IMG/VR virus record: IMGVR_UViG_3300044695_005730
Location: 1 to 63,863 of that record
DNA length: 63,863 nt
DNA from: a virus
Reading direction: 5' to 3' (one strand)
Both the position numbers and the translations under genes were made by a program. This document shows, piece after piece, positions 1 to 8,163 of the stretch. The notes beneath the pieces were generated by a model that was not told the origin of the DNA, ran no database searches, and saw nothing but the letters and a program-made list of their open reading frames with translations. Positions within the stretch are counted from its first letter, which is position 1. Each line of letters begins with the position of its first letter.

Positions 1-2
1 TT

Positions 3-53
3 TGGAATGAAGAGGAATATAAATGGGATAATATGAACAGTTCATTAGGTTGA
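3..53 (+). CDS. C-terminal end of a gene truncated by the window edge
   Basis: An open frame entering from the left edge encodes WNEEEYKWDNMNSSLG and stops at TGA 51-53. It is followed by a late-promoter motif and a new gene at 102. Only about 16 residues are visible, so no function can be given. Confidence 0.45.
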   Translation, partial: WNEEEYKWDNMNSSLG

Positions 54-61
54 ATCTCACT

Positions 62-69
62 CATAAATA
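62..69 (+). promoter_or_regulatory. T4-type late promoter (CATAAATA)
   Basis: CATAAATA lies 32 nt before the ATG at 102. It matches the T4 late consensus TATAAATA at seven of eight positions. The same octamer family sits 17-32 nt before several structural genes in this window. Confidence 0.55.
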
Positions 70-101
70 CAGTATCAAAGGATTTAATTGATAATTAAAT
101 T

Positions 102-1073
102 ATGAATTTTGCAAAAATTGCTTTAGATAATGGTGGTTCAATTCATCCAATCATAATTCCATCTCATTTAAATGATGGGTTGGGTATTATGAACCCATCG
201 GTTTATATTCATAAAGGTAAGGTTTTAGTTAATCTCAGAGCAGTCAATTACACATTTTATCATTCGGAAAAGAAACTTTTCCAGCATCCATATGGACCAT
301 TGACATATCTTCATCCAGAAGATGATATGCACCTGAGAACTAAAAATTATTATTTGGAACTCAATGATAAGTATGAAATCACTAGAATAAATGCAATAGA
401 TACTTCAAAATTTGATACATACGAACCCCAATGGGACTTTGTTGGTCTTGAAGATGCAAGACTCTTTGAATGGGAAGGGAAACTTTATACTTGTGGAGTT
501 AGAAGAGATTTAGATACTGTTGGAACTGGCAGAATGGAACTTTGCGAAATCAAAGTTTCTGATAATAAAGTCGTAGAAACATCAAGATTTCGCATTCCAA
601 CTCCAGGAAATGATGACGAATATTGCTCAAAGAATTGGATGCCAATTCTAGACAAACCATATCATTTTATAAAGTGGAGTAATCCAACAGAAATTGTTAA
701 AGTAAATCCAGAAGATAAAACCTGCGAAACAGTGTTCACTGGAGAATATAAATCAATTCCAAGAGATCTTAGAGGAGGTTCTCAGGTCATTCCTTGGAGA
801 GATTATTATGTTGCAATTACTCATGAAGTTGATTTGTTCAAAAGTGGAACTGGAAGAAAAGATGCAATATATCGCCATAGAGTAGTATTCTGGGATAAAA
901 ATTTTAACCTAGTTAAATGGACAAATGACTTTTCCATTATGGGAGGGGATGTTGAATTTTGTGTTGGATTAATTCAACAAGGTTCTGATTTCCTAATGAC
1001 TTATGGATTTCAAGACAATGCAGCATATCTTATTAAGTTTCCAGAAAAAGTGTTTGAGGATTTTATCAAATGA
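102..1073 (+). CDS. Beta-propeller glycosidase/phosphorylase-like protein
   Basis: The 323 aa product has the look of five-bladed beta-propeller sugar enzymes (GH43/GH130-like): an early IMNPSVYIHKGKVLVNLRAV strand and GLEDARLFEWEGKLY near residue 115, which resembles the blade motif carrying an acidic catalytic or binding residue. GGDVEFCVGL near residue 281 looks like a closing blade. No signal peptide or membrane segment is seen. It overlaps the next gene by 4 bp (ATGA), so the two are probably co-translated. With the following modification genes it could act on glycans of the host surface or virion; that role is inferred. The exact sugar chemistry cannot be told from sequence alone. Confidence 0.6.
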   Translation: MNFAKIALDNGGSIHPIIIPSHLNDGLGIMNPSVYIHKGKVLVNLRAVNYTFYHSEKKLFQHPYGPLTYLHPEDDMHLRTKNYYLELNDKYEITRINAIDTSKFDTYEPQWDFVGLEDARLFEWEGKLYTCGVRRDLDTVGTGRMELCEIKVSDNKVVETSRFRIPTPGNDDEYCSKNWMPILDKPYHFIKWSNPTEIVKVNPEDKTCETVFTGEYKSIPRDLRGGSQVIPWRDYYVAITHEVDLFKSGTGRKDAIYRHRVVFWDKNFNLVKWTNDFSIMGGDVEFCVGLIQQGSDFLMTYGFQDNAAYLIKFPEKVFEDFIK

Positions 1074-3166
1074 ATGAACTACAAGAACTTCTAGATTATT
1101 ATGTACATCATACTGAAGAACCAGAGATTAATTTCAAATTAGCAATTTATTATCATTCTATTGGGCAAACTGCATCTGCTATTTCTTATTATATCCGAAC
1201 CGCAGAAAGAACAGAAGATAAAACTTTAATGTATGCTTGCCTGCTTTCTGCATCAGAATGCTTTGATTCTCAGGGATGTAGGAGCAATTCTGTCAAAGGA
1301 CTTCTTCAAAGTGCAATTGCAGTAGATCCAAAGAGACCTGAAGGATATTATCTACTCTCAAGATTTTATGAAAGAGAAAAGAATTATCACGATTCATATT
1401 TGATTGCATCTATTGGGGAAAAAGTTTCTGATTTTAATGCAAAACCACTACCACTCAAGGTTGATTATTTTGGATATTGTGGAATTTTATTTGAAAGAGC
1501 AGTATCTGCTTGGTGGTGTGGACTTTGTGATGACAGCCATTTAATGTTTTTGGATCTCAAAACAAATTATTGGAATCAATTAAATGAATCGCATAAGCAA
1601 GCAGTTTTGAATAATTTAAAACTCTTCAAAAAAGAATTTGATTGGGGAGAAATTGAACAAAACAAATGGTTCAAAAAGGTTATAATCGATGAAGTCTTTA
1701 CCAGAGATGTCTATCAAAAATTCTTTAAAGTGGATGAGGATGATTTGGTTGTAGATATTGGTGCAAGTGTTGGACCATTTACATATAAAATTTTAACACA
1801 AAATCCAAAGCAAGTTTATTGTTTTGAACCTCAGAGTTCTTTGTTCAAAACACTCAGTCAGAATTTAGAAAAGCATCAAAATGTAACTCTTATCAATAAA
1901 GGAATTGCATCAGTAAATGGTGAGTTTGAAACTGGTGGTCTTTATGATAAAGACTGTACAGAAACTTGGGAAAAGATTCAAACAACAAATGGACTTAGAT
2001 TTGATACTTTCCTAAAAGAAAATGATATTGAAAAAATTGATTTTCTTAAGGTAGATTGTGAAGGTGGTGAGTATGATATTTTCAATGAAGAGAATCGTCC
2101 TTGGATTGTAAAAAATGTTCGTAAGATTGCTGGAGAGTTTCATCTAGCAACACCAGACCAAAAGAAAAGATTTGTTGAATTTAGAGATACTTATCTCAAT
2201 GATTTTAATAAAGTTGAAATCTATTCTTGCGATGATGTTGATATTAAATGGAGTATGTGGGATGACTGGGCAGTAGAACGATATAATGAAATCATAATTT
2301 ATATTGATAATACAGAAGTACTAGAAAACTTCTGGAACATCACTCCTTGGGCTACGATGGAATTTACTACATCAATTCCCAAGAAAGGATGTGTAGTAGA
2401 TTGTGCATTCTGCCCTCAGAGAATTCTTGAGAAATCTTATGTGGATGAGACTAGATTTCTAACTCTAGACAACTTCAAAAAAATGGTAGATAAACTACCA
2501 CAAGAAATTCGTGTAACCTTCGCAGGATTTACTGAACCTTGGTTGAATAAAGATTGTACTGATATGCTTCTATATGCTCACGAAAAGGGGCACAGAATAG
2601 CAGTCTTTACAACTGGAATTGGAATGAAAGTTGATGATGTTTATAGAATTAAAGATGTACCTTATGATTTGGGACCAAATGGTAAGTTCGTCCTACACCT
2701 ACCTGATGCAGAAAGAATTGCAAAACATCCAATCACAGACAATTACATTAAAGTTCTAGAAGCATTCAAAGAAGTTCATAAGGATATTCGAGGTTTCTAT
2801 ACAATGGCAATGGGTGAAGTACATCCCGATGTTAAGCACATATTCCCCGAAGCAATTGTTCCTGCTTTCTGGAATCGTGCAGGAAATCTTGTTGGTGAAG
2901 CAATGCTAAAACCAGAACTTCTCAATCTTCAAGACCGCTATAAATCAGTCTATCACGGAGAGGAACCAAGAACTTGTGGTTGTGATGAACACCTATATCA
3001 CAATATTGTTCTTCCTAATGGTGATGTATCTCTATGCTGTATGGATTATAGTTTGAAGTTTATTATCGGAAACCTATTGGACCAAGAGTATAAAGACATT
3101 GCACCTCAACCAAATACTTGTTTTGATATGTGTCGTTTCTGTGAAAATGGAGTAAAGCACAAATGA
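1070..3166 (+). CDS. TPR / FkbM methyltransferase / radical-SAM fusion protein
   Basis: A 698 aa multidomain protein. Residues 1-130 carry helical TPR-like repeats (for example PEGYYLLSRFYEREKNYHDS). From about 226, VVDIGASVGPFTYK is the glycine-rich SAM-binding motif of FkbM-type methyltransferases, with FLKVDCEGGEYDIF near 325 as the second hallmark. Near 440, GCVVDCAFCPQ supplies a CX3CX2C cysteine triad for the radical-SAM [4Fe-4S] cluster. The C-terminus has further cysteines (CGCDEH ~635, LCCMDY ~655, CRFCENG ~688) resembling a SPASM auxiliary-cluster domain. It overlaps both neighbours by 4 bp. The likely role is modification of a sugar or peptide on a virion or host surface molecule; the substrate is unknown. 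Having two SAM-dependent chemistries in one phage chain is unusual. Confidence 0.8.
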   Translation: MNELQELLDYYVHHTEEPEINFKLAIYYHSIGQTASAISYYIRTAERTEDKTLMYACLLSASECFDSQGCRSNSVKGLLQSAIAVDPKRPEGYYLLSRFYEREKNYHDSYLIASIGEKVSDFNAKPLPLKVDYFGYCGILFERAVSAWWCGLCDDSHLMFLDLKTNYWNQLNESHKQAVLNNLKLFKKEFDWGEIEQNKWFKKVIIDEVFTRDVYQKFFKVDEDDLVVDIGASVGPFTYKILTQNPKQVYCFEPQSSLFKTLSQNLEKHQNVTLINKGIASVNGEFETGGLYDKDCTETWEKIQTTNGLRFDTFLKENDIEKIDFLKVDCEGGEYDIFNEENRPWIVKNVRKIAGEFHLATPDQKKRFVEFRDTYLNDFNKVEIYSCDDVDIKWSMWDDWAVERYNEIIIYIDNTEVLENFWNITPWATMEFTTSIPKKGCVVDCAFCPQRILEKSYVDETRFLTLDNFKKMVDKLPQEIRVTFAGFTEPWLNKDCTDMLLYAHEKGHRIAVFTTGIGMKVDDVYRIKDVPYDLGPNGKFVLHLPDAERIAKHPITDNYIKVLEAFKEVHKDIRGFYTMAMGEVHPDVKHIFPEAIVPAFWNRAGNLVGEAMLKPELLNLQDRYKSVYHGEEPRTCGCDEHLYHNIVLPNGDVSLCCMDYSLKFIIGNLLDQEYKDIAPQPNTCFDMCRFCENGVKHK

Positions 3167-3774
3167 TGTATTCTCTTCACGAACAAAAACTTGCAGAGAA
3201 TCCAAAACCATCAGTATTTGTGGTGGATAATTTCTACAATGACCCAGATATCGTTCGTAGATTTGCATTATCGTTAGATTATGAGTTTTCTGATTACCAC
3301 AGAGGTAGAAGAACTCAAGACCAATATTTTATTCCAGAAACTAAAGAAGCATTTGAAAGAATTATTGGTAAAAAGATTAGTGCTTGGGGAGAAACTTATG
3401 GAATGTGCGGAAGATTTCAGTATTGTACCGCAGAGGATGCACTTGTTTATCACGCAGATAGTCAGAAGTGGGCTGGAGTCGTTTATCTAACTCCAGATGC
3501 TCCTTATGAATCTGGTACATCATTACTTGCACATAAGAAAACTGGAGTAAGACATTGTGACCATCCCGACATTATGAATGTATGGGCAGAAGCAGCACCA
3601 ACTGGAGTACATTTGGATGCAACACCTTGGGAAGAGATTGATAAAATTGCGAATGTTTATAATCGCTTGGTGATTTGGGATGGTCATTGTCCTCACGCTG
3701 CATCTAAATATTTTGGATTCACTAAAGAAACTTCAAGATTGTTTCATTTGTTCTTTTTTGATACGGAATTTTAA
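3163..3774 (+). CDS. 2OG-Fe(II) oxygenase-like protein (DUF6445-like)
   Basis: The 203 aa product has the outline of a 2-oxoglutarate/Fe(II) dioxygenase: YHADSQKWAGVVYLTPDAP near residue 95 gives an HxD pair followed by a beta strand, HCPHAASKYFG near 174 gives the distal histidine, and SRLFHLFFF near 190 gives the arginine that could bind 2-oxoglutarate. Similar proteins are often labelled DUF6445. The start is the ATGATG at 3163, overlapping the radical-SAM gene by 4 bp. Its place after a methyltransferase/radical-SAM gene suggests hydroxylation of the same target, but the substrate is unknown. Confidence 0.65.
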   Translation: MMYSLHEQKLAENPKPSVFVVDNFYNDPDIVRRFALSLDYEFSDYHRGRRTQDQYFIPETKEAFERIIGKKISAWGETYGMCGRFQYCTAEDALVYHADSQKWAGVVYLTPDAPYESGTSLLAHKKTGVRHCDHPDIMNVWAEAAPTGVHLDATPWEEIDKIANVYNRLVIWDGHCPHAASKYFGFTKETSRLFHLFFFDTEF

Positions 3775-3788
3775 TAAGGAAATAAAAG

Positions 3789-4451
3789 ATGGCACTTGCT
3801 CACTCACCCTCTATAACTACATCAGGATTAGTCCTTTGTTTAGATGCAGGAAACACAAAGTCTTATCCTGGTTCTGGAACCACTTGGACTGATTTGAGTG
3901 GTAATGGTAATAATGGAACTTTTGTAAATACACCAACTTATAGTAGTTCTAATAAAGGAAGTATTATATTTGATAGTACAGACTATGTTACCACTTCCGC
4001 AGTTGTTGAATCAGCAACAAATTCAAACTTACAGACTTTTAGTGGATGGTTGGTGGGTGATGGAGCATTATTTGGAAGTAATGCGAGCGGAATAGGTCAG
4101 AATCATTTGCGAGCATCTTTAAGTGGAACAACTTTAACTTATCGAGTATCTTATTACGGCGGTGCCGCTGGAGAAATAGATGATACTACCACAGTTTCTC
4201 CATTTTCCATTAATAACATTGTAATCGTTAAAACAGCAGCAGAAAAATATGATGTTTATTTTAATGCTGTTAAAGTTATGAATCAAGTGACAAAAAAAGC
4301 ATCAGTTAGCACTTCATTTTATCCTGGACTTTATTATAGTGGTTCATATAATAACGGAACTGTTTGTAACTATATGATATACAACAGAGCACTCACAGCA
4401 TCAGAAATCCAACAAAACTTCAACGCACTCCGAGGTCGTTTCTCAATTTAA
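3789..4451 (+). CDS. LamG/concanavalin-like lectin-fold protein, copy 1
   Basis: A 220 aa protein beginning ITTSGLVLCLDAGNTKSYPG, then a jelly-roll pattern (GSIIFDSTDYV, ...IYNRALTASEIQQNF) typical of LamG/ConA-like lectin domains. Phages use this fold for sugar binding or decoration of capsids and fibres. No signal peptide. A Shine-Dalgarno-like AAGGAAAT precedes the ATG. It is the first of three tandem paralogues; 53 nt (3855-3907) are identical to copy 2 and 26 nt near its 3' end (4392-4417) are identical to copy 3. A virion or fibre-associated role is inferred. Confidence 0.75.
   Translation: MALAHSPSITTSGLVLCLDAGNTKSYPGSGTTWTDLSGNGNNGTFVNTPTYSSSNKGSIIFDSTDYVTTSAVVESATNSNLQTFSGWLVGDGALFGSNASGIGQNHLRASLSGTTLTYRVSYYGGAAGEIDDTTTVSPFSINNIVIVKTAAEKYDVYFNAVKVMNQVTKKASVSTSFYPGLYYSGSYNNGTVCNYMIYNRALTASEIQQNFNALRGRFSI
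3855..3907 (+). repeat. 53-nt exact repeat shared by LamG copies 1 and 2
   Basis: This stretch is identical base for base to 4552-4604 in the next gene, including third codon positions, although the surrounding sequence differs. This implies recent duplication or gene conversion. Confidence 0.9.
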
Positions 4452-4459
4452 CCTAAATA
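4452..4459 (+). promoter_or_regulatory. Late-promoter-like CCTAAATA
   Basis: CCTAAATA lies 26 nt before the ATG at 4486. The same octamer recurs at 5135-5142 before the next paralogue. It is a CTAAATA variant of the T4 late -10 element. Confidence 0.45.
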
Positions 4460-4485
4460 CAAAAACGAAGAGGTATTGAGAGAGA

Positions 4486-5139
4486 ATGGGAATTGCTTAT
4501 AATCCACGCACAGTTACTGATGGATTAGTTCTGTGTCTTGATGCGGGCAATACAAAGTCTTATCCTGGTTCTGGAACCACTTGGACTGATTTGAGTGGTA
4601 ATGGATATAATATGACTTTAACAGGCAGTCCAACATTTACATCAACAAATGGAGGTGTTCTTCAGTTTAATGGTTCAACACAGTATGGAACTTTAAGTTC
4701 TTTGAATTATTCTGGATCTACTTTCACTATTATTGCAGCAGCAAGATATTCTGGTGCAACTAGAGGAAGGATAATAACTTCAAATACTAATAACTGGTTA
4801 TTAGGTCATTGGGGTTCTACTACAGAAAATTATTATGCCGAAGGTTGGATAAGTGCTGTTGGTGCTGGTGCTAATGATACAAACTGGAGAATACTTGCTG
4901 CAACAGAAAACTATGGTTCAGACTTAAGAAGTTTATATGTAAATAATGCTGTTAAAGTTTCAAACTCAACTTCAGGGTCAGCAGGATTTAATGGATTGAG
5001 TGTTGGTAGGTGGGGAGGAGGAGCATCAGAATATTCAACTTGCGAAGTTTCATTCATCTATGTTTATAATAGAATTTTATCTACAACTGAATTAACACAA
5101 AACTATAATGCATTAAGAGGGAGGTTTGGTCTTACCTAA
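4486..5139 (+). CDS. LamG/concanavalin-like lectin-fold protein, copy 2
   Basis: A 217 aa paralogue of the gene at 3789, with the same opening (VTDGLVLCLDAGNTKSYPG) and the same closing helix-strand pattern (VYNRILSTTELTQNYNALRG). The central part is different, as expected for a divergent ligand-binding face on a conserved jelly-roll. It is preceded by a late-promoter-like CCTAAATA. A role in virion decoration or carbohydrate binding is inferred. Confidence 0.75.
   Translation: MGIAYNPRTVTDGLVLCLDAGNTKSYPGSGTTWTDLSGNGYNMTLTGSPTFTSTNGGVLQFNGSTQYGTLSSLNYSGSTFTIIAAARYSGATRGRIITSNTNNWLLGHWGSTTENYYAEGWISAVGAGANDTNWRILAATENYGSDLRSLYVNNAVKVSNSTSGSAGFNGLSVGRWGGGASEYSTCEVSFIYVYNRILSTTELTQNYNALRGRFGLT
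4552..4604 (+). repeat. 53-nt exact repeat, second copy
   Basis: Partner of 3855-3907, coding for TKSYPGSGTTWTDLSGNG in both genes with identical codons. Confidence 0.9.
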
Positions 5140-5142
5140 ATA
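5135..5142 (+). promoter_or_regulatory. Late-promoter-like CCTAAATA
   Basis: CCTAAATA lies 17 nt before the ATG at 5160, overlapping the stop of copy 2. The same octamer precedes copy 2. Confidence 0.45.
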
Positions 5143-5159
5143 CTAATAAAATCTTAAAA

Positions 5160-6347
5160 ATGGGTGCGTTCTCCGGTCCAGACATTTTAGAAAGTGGACT
5201 AGTTCTTGCATTAGACGCTGCAAATAAGAAATCATACTCTCAAAATGAGTTTCAGTATTCTACTGATATTTTTGCTTGGTATAATAGTAGTTCAGGAAAC
5301 GCATCAACAATATCAAGAGATACTATAAGTTCTCCAGTTGGCAATACTCCATTGAAAATGGCAGTAACTGGAAATGATCCACATCTGGGAAGCTATAACT
5401 CTGGTGTTTGGAATATTGCACCTGCTGCAAATGGACAAACTTGGGTTGTAAGTGTATATGTGAAAGCAGATGTTGCTACTACAGGACAGATTTTTATTTT
5501 TGGTGCAAATAGTGCTGGAACTGGATTTGTTGGTGGTGCTTGGTTAGCAATATCTGCAGTTGGTTTTAATATAACGACTGAATGGACCAGAGTAAGTCAT
5601 TATATTACTATGGCAAACGCAGATATTGCTTATATTCATACAAGATTAGACGGTCCAGATAGTGGAGGAACTGGTCAAAATATTTGGTGGGATGGACTAC
5701 AAGTAGAAAGAGTACCTTCAGGAACTACAACACCAACGCCATTTACTTCATCTTATTATGGTGGAAGTGTTTATAAAGATTTGGTTGGTTCTAATAATGG
5801 AACTTTAGTAAATTATCCAACTTATAATGGGTCTAATGGAGGTTCTTTGGTTTTTGATGGTGTGAATGATTATGTAAATTTGGGGTCATTTTTTAATTAT
5901 ACCAATTTTACTATTTCTTTGTGGGTATATCCAGGTTCAACTCAAGTTCAATACGCGGATATTTTTGATAATAATCATACCGGAGGTCAAAATTTTGTTT
6001 GTCAACAAAACAGTACAACTACTAATCAATACAGTTTTTCTTGTATTAATGCAACAAATGGTAGTGGTACATCAGTATTTAATTTGACCGCAAATACTTG
6101 GACATTTCTTACATTTACTTGGAATAATAGTGTTGCAAGTGCTTATATTAATGGAGTATTTCACTCCAGTGGAGCAGCAGCAAATCCAATTAATTATTCA
6201 TCTCAATATTTAAGATTAGGAACTTGGGGAGGTGGTGGTAGAAATTGGAATGGTAGAATATCTAATTTTATAGCGCATAATCGTGTCCTCACAGCATCAG
6301 AAATCCAACAAAATTACATAGCAACTAAATCCAGATACGGGCTCTGA
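5160..6347 (+). CDS. Two-domain lectin-fold protein, copy 3
   Basis: A 395 aa protein. The N-terminus shares the paralogue signature ILESGLVLALDAANKKSY. Residues ~20-185 form an inserted beta-sandwich resembling a carbohydrate-binding module (WVVSVYVKADVATTGQIFIF, WWDGLQVERV). Residues ~215-395 form a LamG-type domain (GSLVFDGVNDYVNLGSFFNY, TISLWVYPG, INGVFHSSG). Its 3' end shares 26 identical bases with copy 1. It is the last gene before a strong terminator, so the late unit probably ends here. It is probably a fibre or head decoration protein. Confidence 0.75.
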   Translation: MGAFSGPDILESGLVLALDAANKKSYSQNEFQYSTDIFAWYNSSSGNASTISRDTISSPVGNTPLKMAVTGNDPHLGSYNSGVWNIAPAANGQTWVVSVYVKADVATTGQIFIFGANSAGTGFVGGAWLAISAVGFNITTEWTRVSHYITMANADIAYIHTRLDGPDSGGTGQNIWWDGLQVERVPSGTTTPTPFTSSYYGGSVYKDLVGSNNGTLVNYPTYNGSNGGSLVFDGVNDYVNLGSFFNYTNFTISLWVYPGSTQVQYADIFDNNHTGGQNFVCQQNSTTTNQYSFSCINATNGSGTSVFNLTANTWTFLTFTWNNSVASAYINGVFHSSGAAANPINYSSQYLRLGTWGGGGRNWNGRISNFIAHNRVLTASEIQQNYIATKSRYGL

Positions 6348-6354
6348 TCCACTT

Positions 6355-6403
6355 TAAAAACTGTCCACTGACCTCCCAAAACCGACTTGGGAGGTTTTAT
6401 AGT
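6355..6403 (+). terminator. Rho-independent terminator with trailing TATAGT
   Basis: ACCTCCCAA (6371-6379) pairs with TTGGGAGGT (6387-6395) around a 7-nt loop and is followed by TTTT. TATAGT follows at 6398. A preceding stretch (CACTTTAAAAACTGTCCACT) is shared exactly with the hairpin region at 8663, so this is a repeated terminator/promoter module. Confidence 0.8.
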
Positions 6404-6426
6404 AGGTGGAGACACACAAAGACCCT

Positions 6427-6531
6427 ATGCGGTTCTCCAACCTAGACCGATTGATTTTTATTGGTAGTTTTATGGTGCTGATGAACTGGGGAGTTCGTCT
6501 TACTGATGTTACTTTGAACGCACTGTTCTGA
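6427..6531 (+). CDS. 34-residue membrane micro-protein
   Basis: ATG at 6427, stop TGA at 6529 overlapping the next ATG. The peptide contains a hydrophobic stretch, LIFIGSFMVLMNWGV, compatible with one membrane span. The tight TGATG junction with the metallopeptidase gene supports a real translated frame. No function recognised. Confidence 0.5.
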   Translation: MRFSNLDRLIFIGSFMVLMNWGVRLTDVTLNALF

Positions 6532-6968
6532 TGCTTACATTATACACCAGTGGATACAATTATAGCAAGCGTAGATGTAAACGCATTGTAGACTGGTTTA
6601 TTTCCAAACACTTTCCTAGGCATAAACTAGAGATTTCTGTAAACCATCGTGGTTTAAGTCGTGAGAGTGTTTATGGTTGGGTATGGGTTTCTGATTGTGA
6701 TTATCGTCCTCGTTCATTTGAGATTGAAATGCACAATCGGATGACACCAGAGCACTACACTAAGACGCTTCTACACGAACTCTGGCACGTCTATCAACAC
6801 GTTAAGGGTGCTCTTAAGGATAAGTACGGTAAACGTCTCTGGAGGGGCATAGACCACACGGAGACAGACTATTCAGAGCAACCTTGGGAAGTACAAGCAA
6901 GACAGATGGAAGAAGTGCTCTATGAAGAATATCTAGAGCACTTGACAAACTCTCAAAACTCACTATAA
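6531..6968 (+). CDS. SprT-like zinc metallopeptidase
   Basis: A 145 aa protein with the zincin motif HELWHVYQH near residue 83 (HExxH), plus basic N-terminal helices (KRRCKRIVDWFISKHF). Size and motif fit SprT/Spartan-like minimal gluzincins, which in cells degrade DNA-protein crosslinks. No signal peptide, so it is probably cytoplasmic. It lacks an obvious C-terminal zinc ribbon. A consensus promoter for the next gene lies within its 3' end. Confidence 0.7.
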   Translation: MLTLYTSGYNYSKRRCKRIVDWFISKHFPRHKLEISVNHRGLSRESVYGWVWVSDCDYRPRSFEIEMHNRMTPEHYTKTLLHELWHVYQHVKGALKDKYGKRLWRGIDHTETDYSEQPWEVQARQMEEVLYEEYLEHLTNSQNSL

Positions 6969-6969
6969 T
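6942..6969 (+). promoter_or_regulatory. Consensus sigma70 promoter
   Basis: TTGACA (6942-6947), 16 bp, TATAAT (6964-6969). Both hexamers are perfect. It lies at the end of the SprT-like gene and 24 nt before the ATG at 6994, with GAGG as a likely ribosome site between. It is probably a host-polymerase early promoter for the small-gene train. Confidence 0.8.
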
Positions 6970-6993
6970 ACCTTTGTCGAGGTTAAACAAACT

Positions 6994-7206
6994 ATGATCT
7001 CTATGAAAGCTCAGAAACCTGAATTTATCTGTGTATCTCCAAAGACTTCTGAAGCAAAAGAAGTTTTTGAGACTTATATGTACAAACTTCATTCCTGTAA
7101 AGTTAAAGAACGTAGGAATGGTCTCATGAGACTTGAAAGTATCTCTGGAAAGATCTTTTTCTGGATGAATGAAAGTGATGATATGAACTGGAAGATTATC
7201 AAATGA
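6994..7206 (+). CDS. Small conserved-looking protein, unknown
   Basis: A 70 aa mixed alpha/beta protein rich in Lys and Met, ending MNWKIIK. It is the first gene after the consensus promoter at 6942; GAGG lies 14 nt upstream of the ATG. An in-frame ATG at 7003 is an alternative start. It overlaps the next gene by 4 bp. No family recognised. Confidence 0.65.
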   Translation: MISMKAQKPEFICVSPKTSEAKEVFETYMYKLHSCKVKERRNGLMRLESISGKIFFWMNESDDMNWKIIK

Positions 7207-7616
7207 ACAAACTTAAGTATTACATAACTTCAGAATGGGGATTGTCTAATCTAATTGATGATACTCTTTTGATTGCCAAACAATTTGGATACAAATTATG
7301 GTTTAATGATGCTAAAAAACCAACTCAGTGTTGGATGTATGATGAACCATCTGATGAATTTATTAATTCAGAATATGCTATTAAAATTGTAAATATTGAA
7401 GAAATTGAAGTAGAACAAAAGAAAACAGTTCTTGAAAGAGATACTCGTTATGAAAATGGATACAATTGGAAAAACACTCAAGTTATTGGAGCAAACGCCA
7501 AATTAAGAAAAAAAGGAACTTCTACTGATTATGATCCTACTTGGATAAAGGAATTTCACAATCCATCTAAACTCCCAATCAATCCAAAAACTGGACTTCG
7601 TGATGGTAAAAATTAA
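7203..7616 (+). CDS. Hypothetical protein, 137 aa
   Basis: Acidic N-terminal two-thirds and a basic, Pro/Asn-rich tail (KLPINPKTGLRDGKN). No membrane segment or known motif. The start ATG overlaps the preceding stop (ATGA), indicating coupled translation. Confidence 0.65.
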   Translation: MNKLKYYITSEWGLSNLIDDTLLIAKQFGYKLWFNDAKKPTQCWMYDEPSDEFINSEYAIKIVNIEEIEVEQKKTVLERDTRYENGYNWKNTQVIGANAKLRKKGTSTDYDPTWIKEFHNPSKLPINPKTGLRDGKN

Positions 7617-7617
7617 A

Positions 7618-7809
7618 ATGAAGAAACTCATTCCTATTCTGCTTCTGCTTCCCACTTCTATATCAGCACAAGAAGTCTATTCAATTAATGTAAATCGTCT
7701 ATGTGCAGAACTTGTAGGAATTCCTTATGCTTCTGATAATTTTTCTGATGAAGAGTGGGAACAATTCAAATCTTGTGTAAATTATGTAAAAGATTTCCAA
7801 GTTAAATAG
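7618..7809 (+). CDS. Small secreted protein with signal peptide
   Basis: From ATG 7618 the product starts MKKLIPILLLLPTSISAQEV: two lysines, a leucine core and an AxA-like SIS-A cleavage site, a typical Sec signal peptide. The mature part is ~45 aa with two cysteines (RLCAEL, KSCVNY) that could form a disulfide. An upstream in-frame ATG would weaken the signal, so the internal start is preferred. It probably acts in the periplasm; role unknown. Confidence 0.65.
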   Translation: MKKLIPILLLLPTSISAQEVYSINVNRLCAELVGIPYASDNFSDEEWEQFKSCVNYVKDFQVK

Positions 7810-7829
7810 TAATAGAATAGGAGAACGCT

Positions 7830-8000
7830 ATGGTTGTGTTACTATCAACAACCATCATTTCTTGTAGTCAAGCTATGAGTATTATTCATCGTCTTACTAA
7901 AGTCGTTGGATTAACTGAATCTCAAAAGAGTGAGATAGTTGCAGAGGTTCGCAAAACTATTCCTTTCTGTCCCGTAATCATCAAAAAAGATGCAAAGTGA
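7830..8000 (+). CDS. 56-aa protein with hydrophobic N-terminus
   Basis: ATG 7830 follows TAGGAGAACGCT, one of the better Shine-Dalgarno sites in this train. The first ~15 residues (VVLLSTTIISC) are hydrophobic and end in Cys, weakly lipobox-like. The rest is a charged helix followed by TIPFCPVIIKKDAK. Function unknown. Confidence 0.55.
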   Translation: MVVLLSTTIISCSQAMSIIHRLTKVVGLTESQKSEIVAEVRKTIPFCPVIIKKDAK

Positions 8001-8163
8001 AACTTATGAAGACAAATGGAACAGAGGACTCACTCTGTTTGAGGAAAGTGTTCTAAAACCTGATGTTGAATTGAGACAGTGTGCTCATAATCAACAGTGC
8101 TATAATGAACTTATGGAAGTTCGTGAGCACATTTTAGAACACTTAAAGACATTGAGAAAATGA
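7990..8163 (+). CDS. 57-aa helical protein, unknown
   Basis: MQSETYEDKWNRGLTLFEES... is a predominantly helical, acidic peptide with two cysteines (QCAHNQQC). It overlaps the previous gene by 11 bp and the next by 4 bp (ATGA), which supports a genuine frame. Confidence 0.55.
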   Translation: MQSETYEDKWNRGLTLFEESVLKPDVELRQCAHNQQCYNELMEVREHILEHLKTLRK

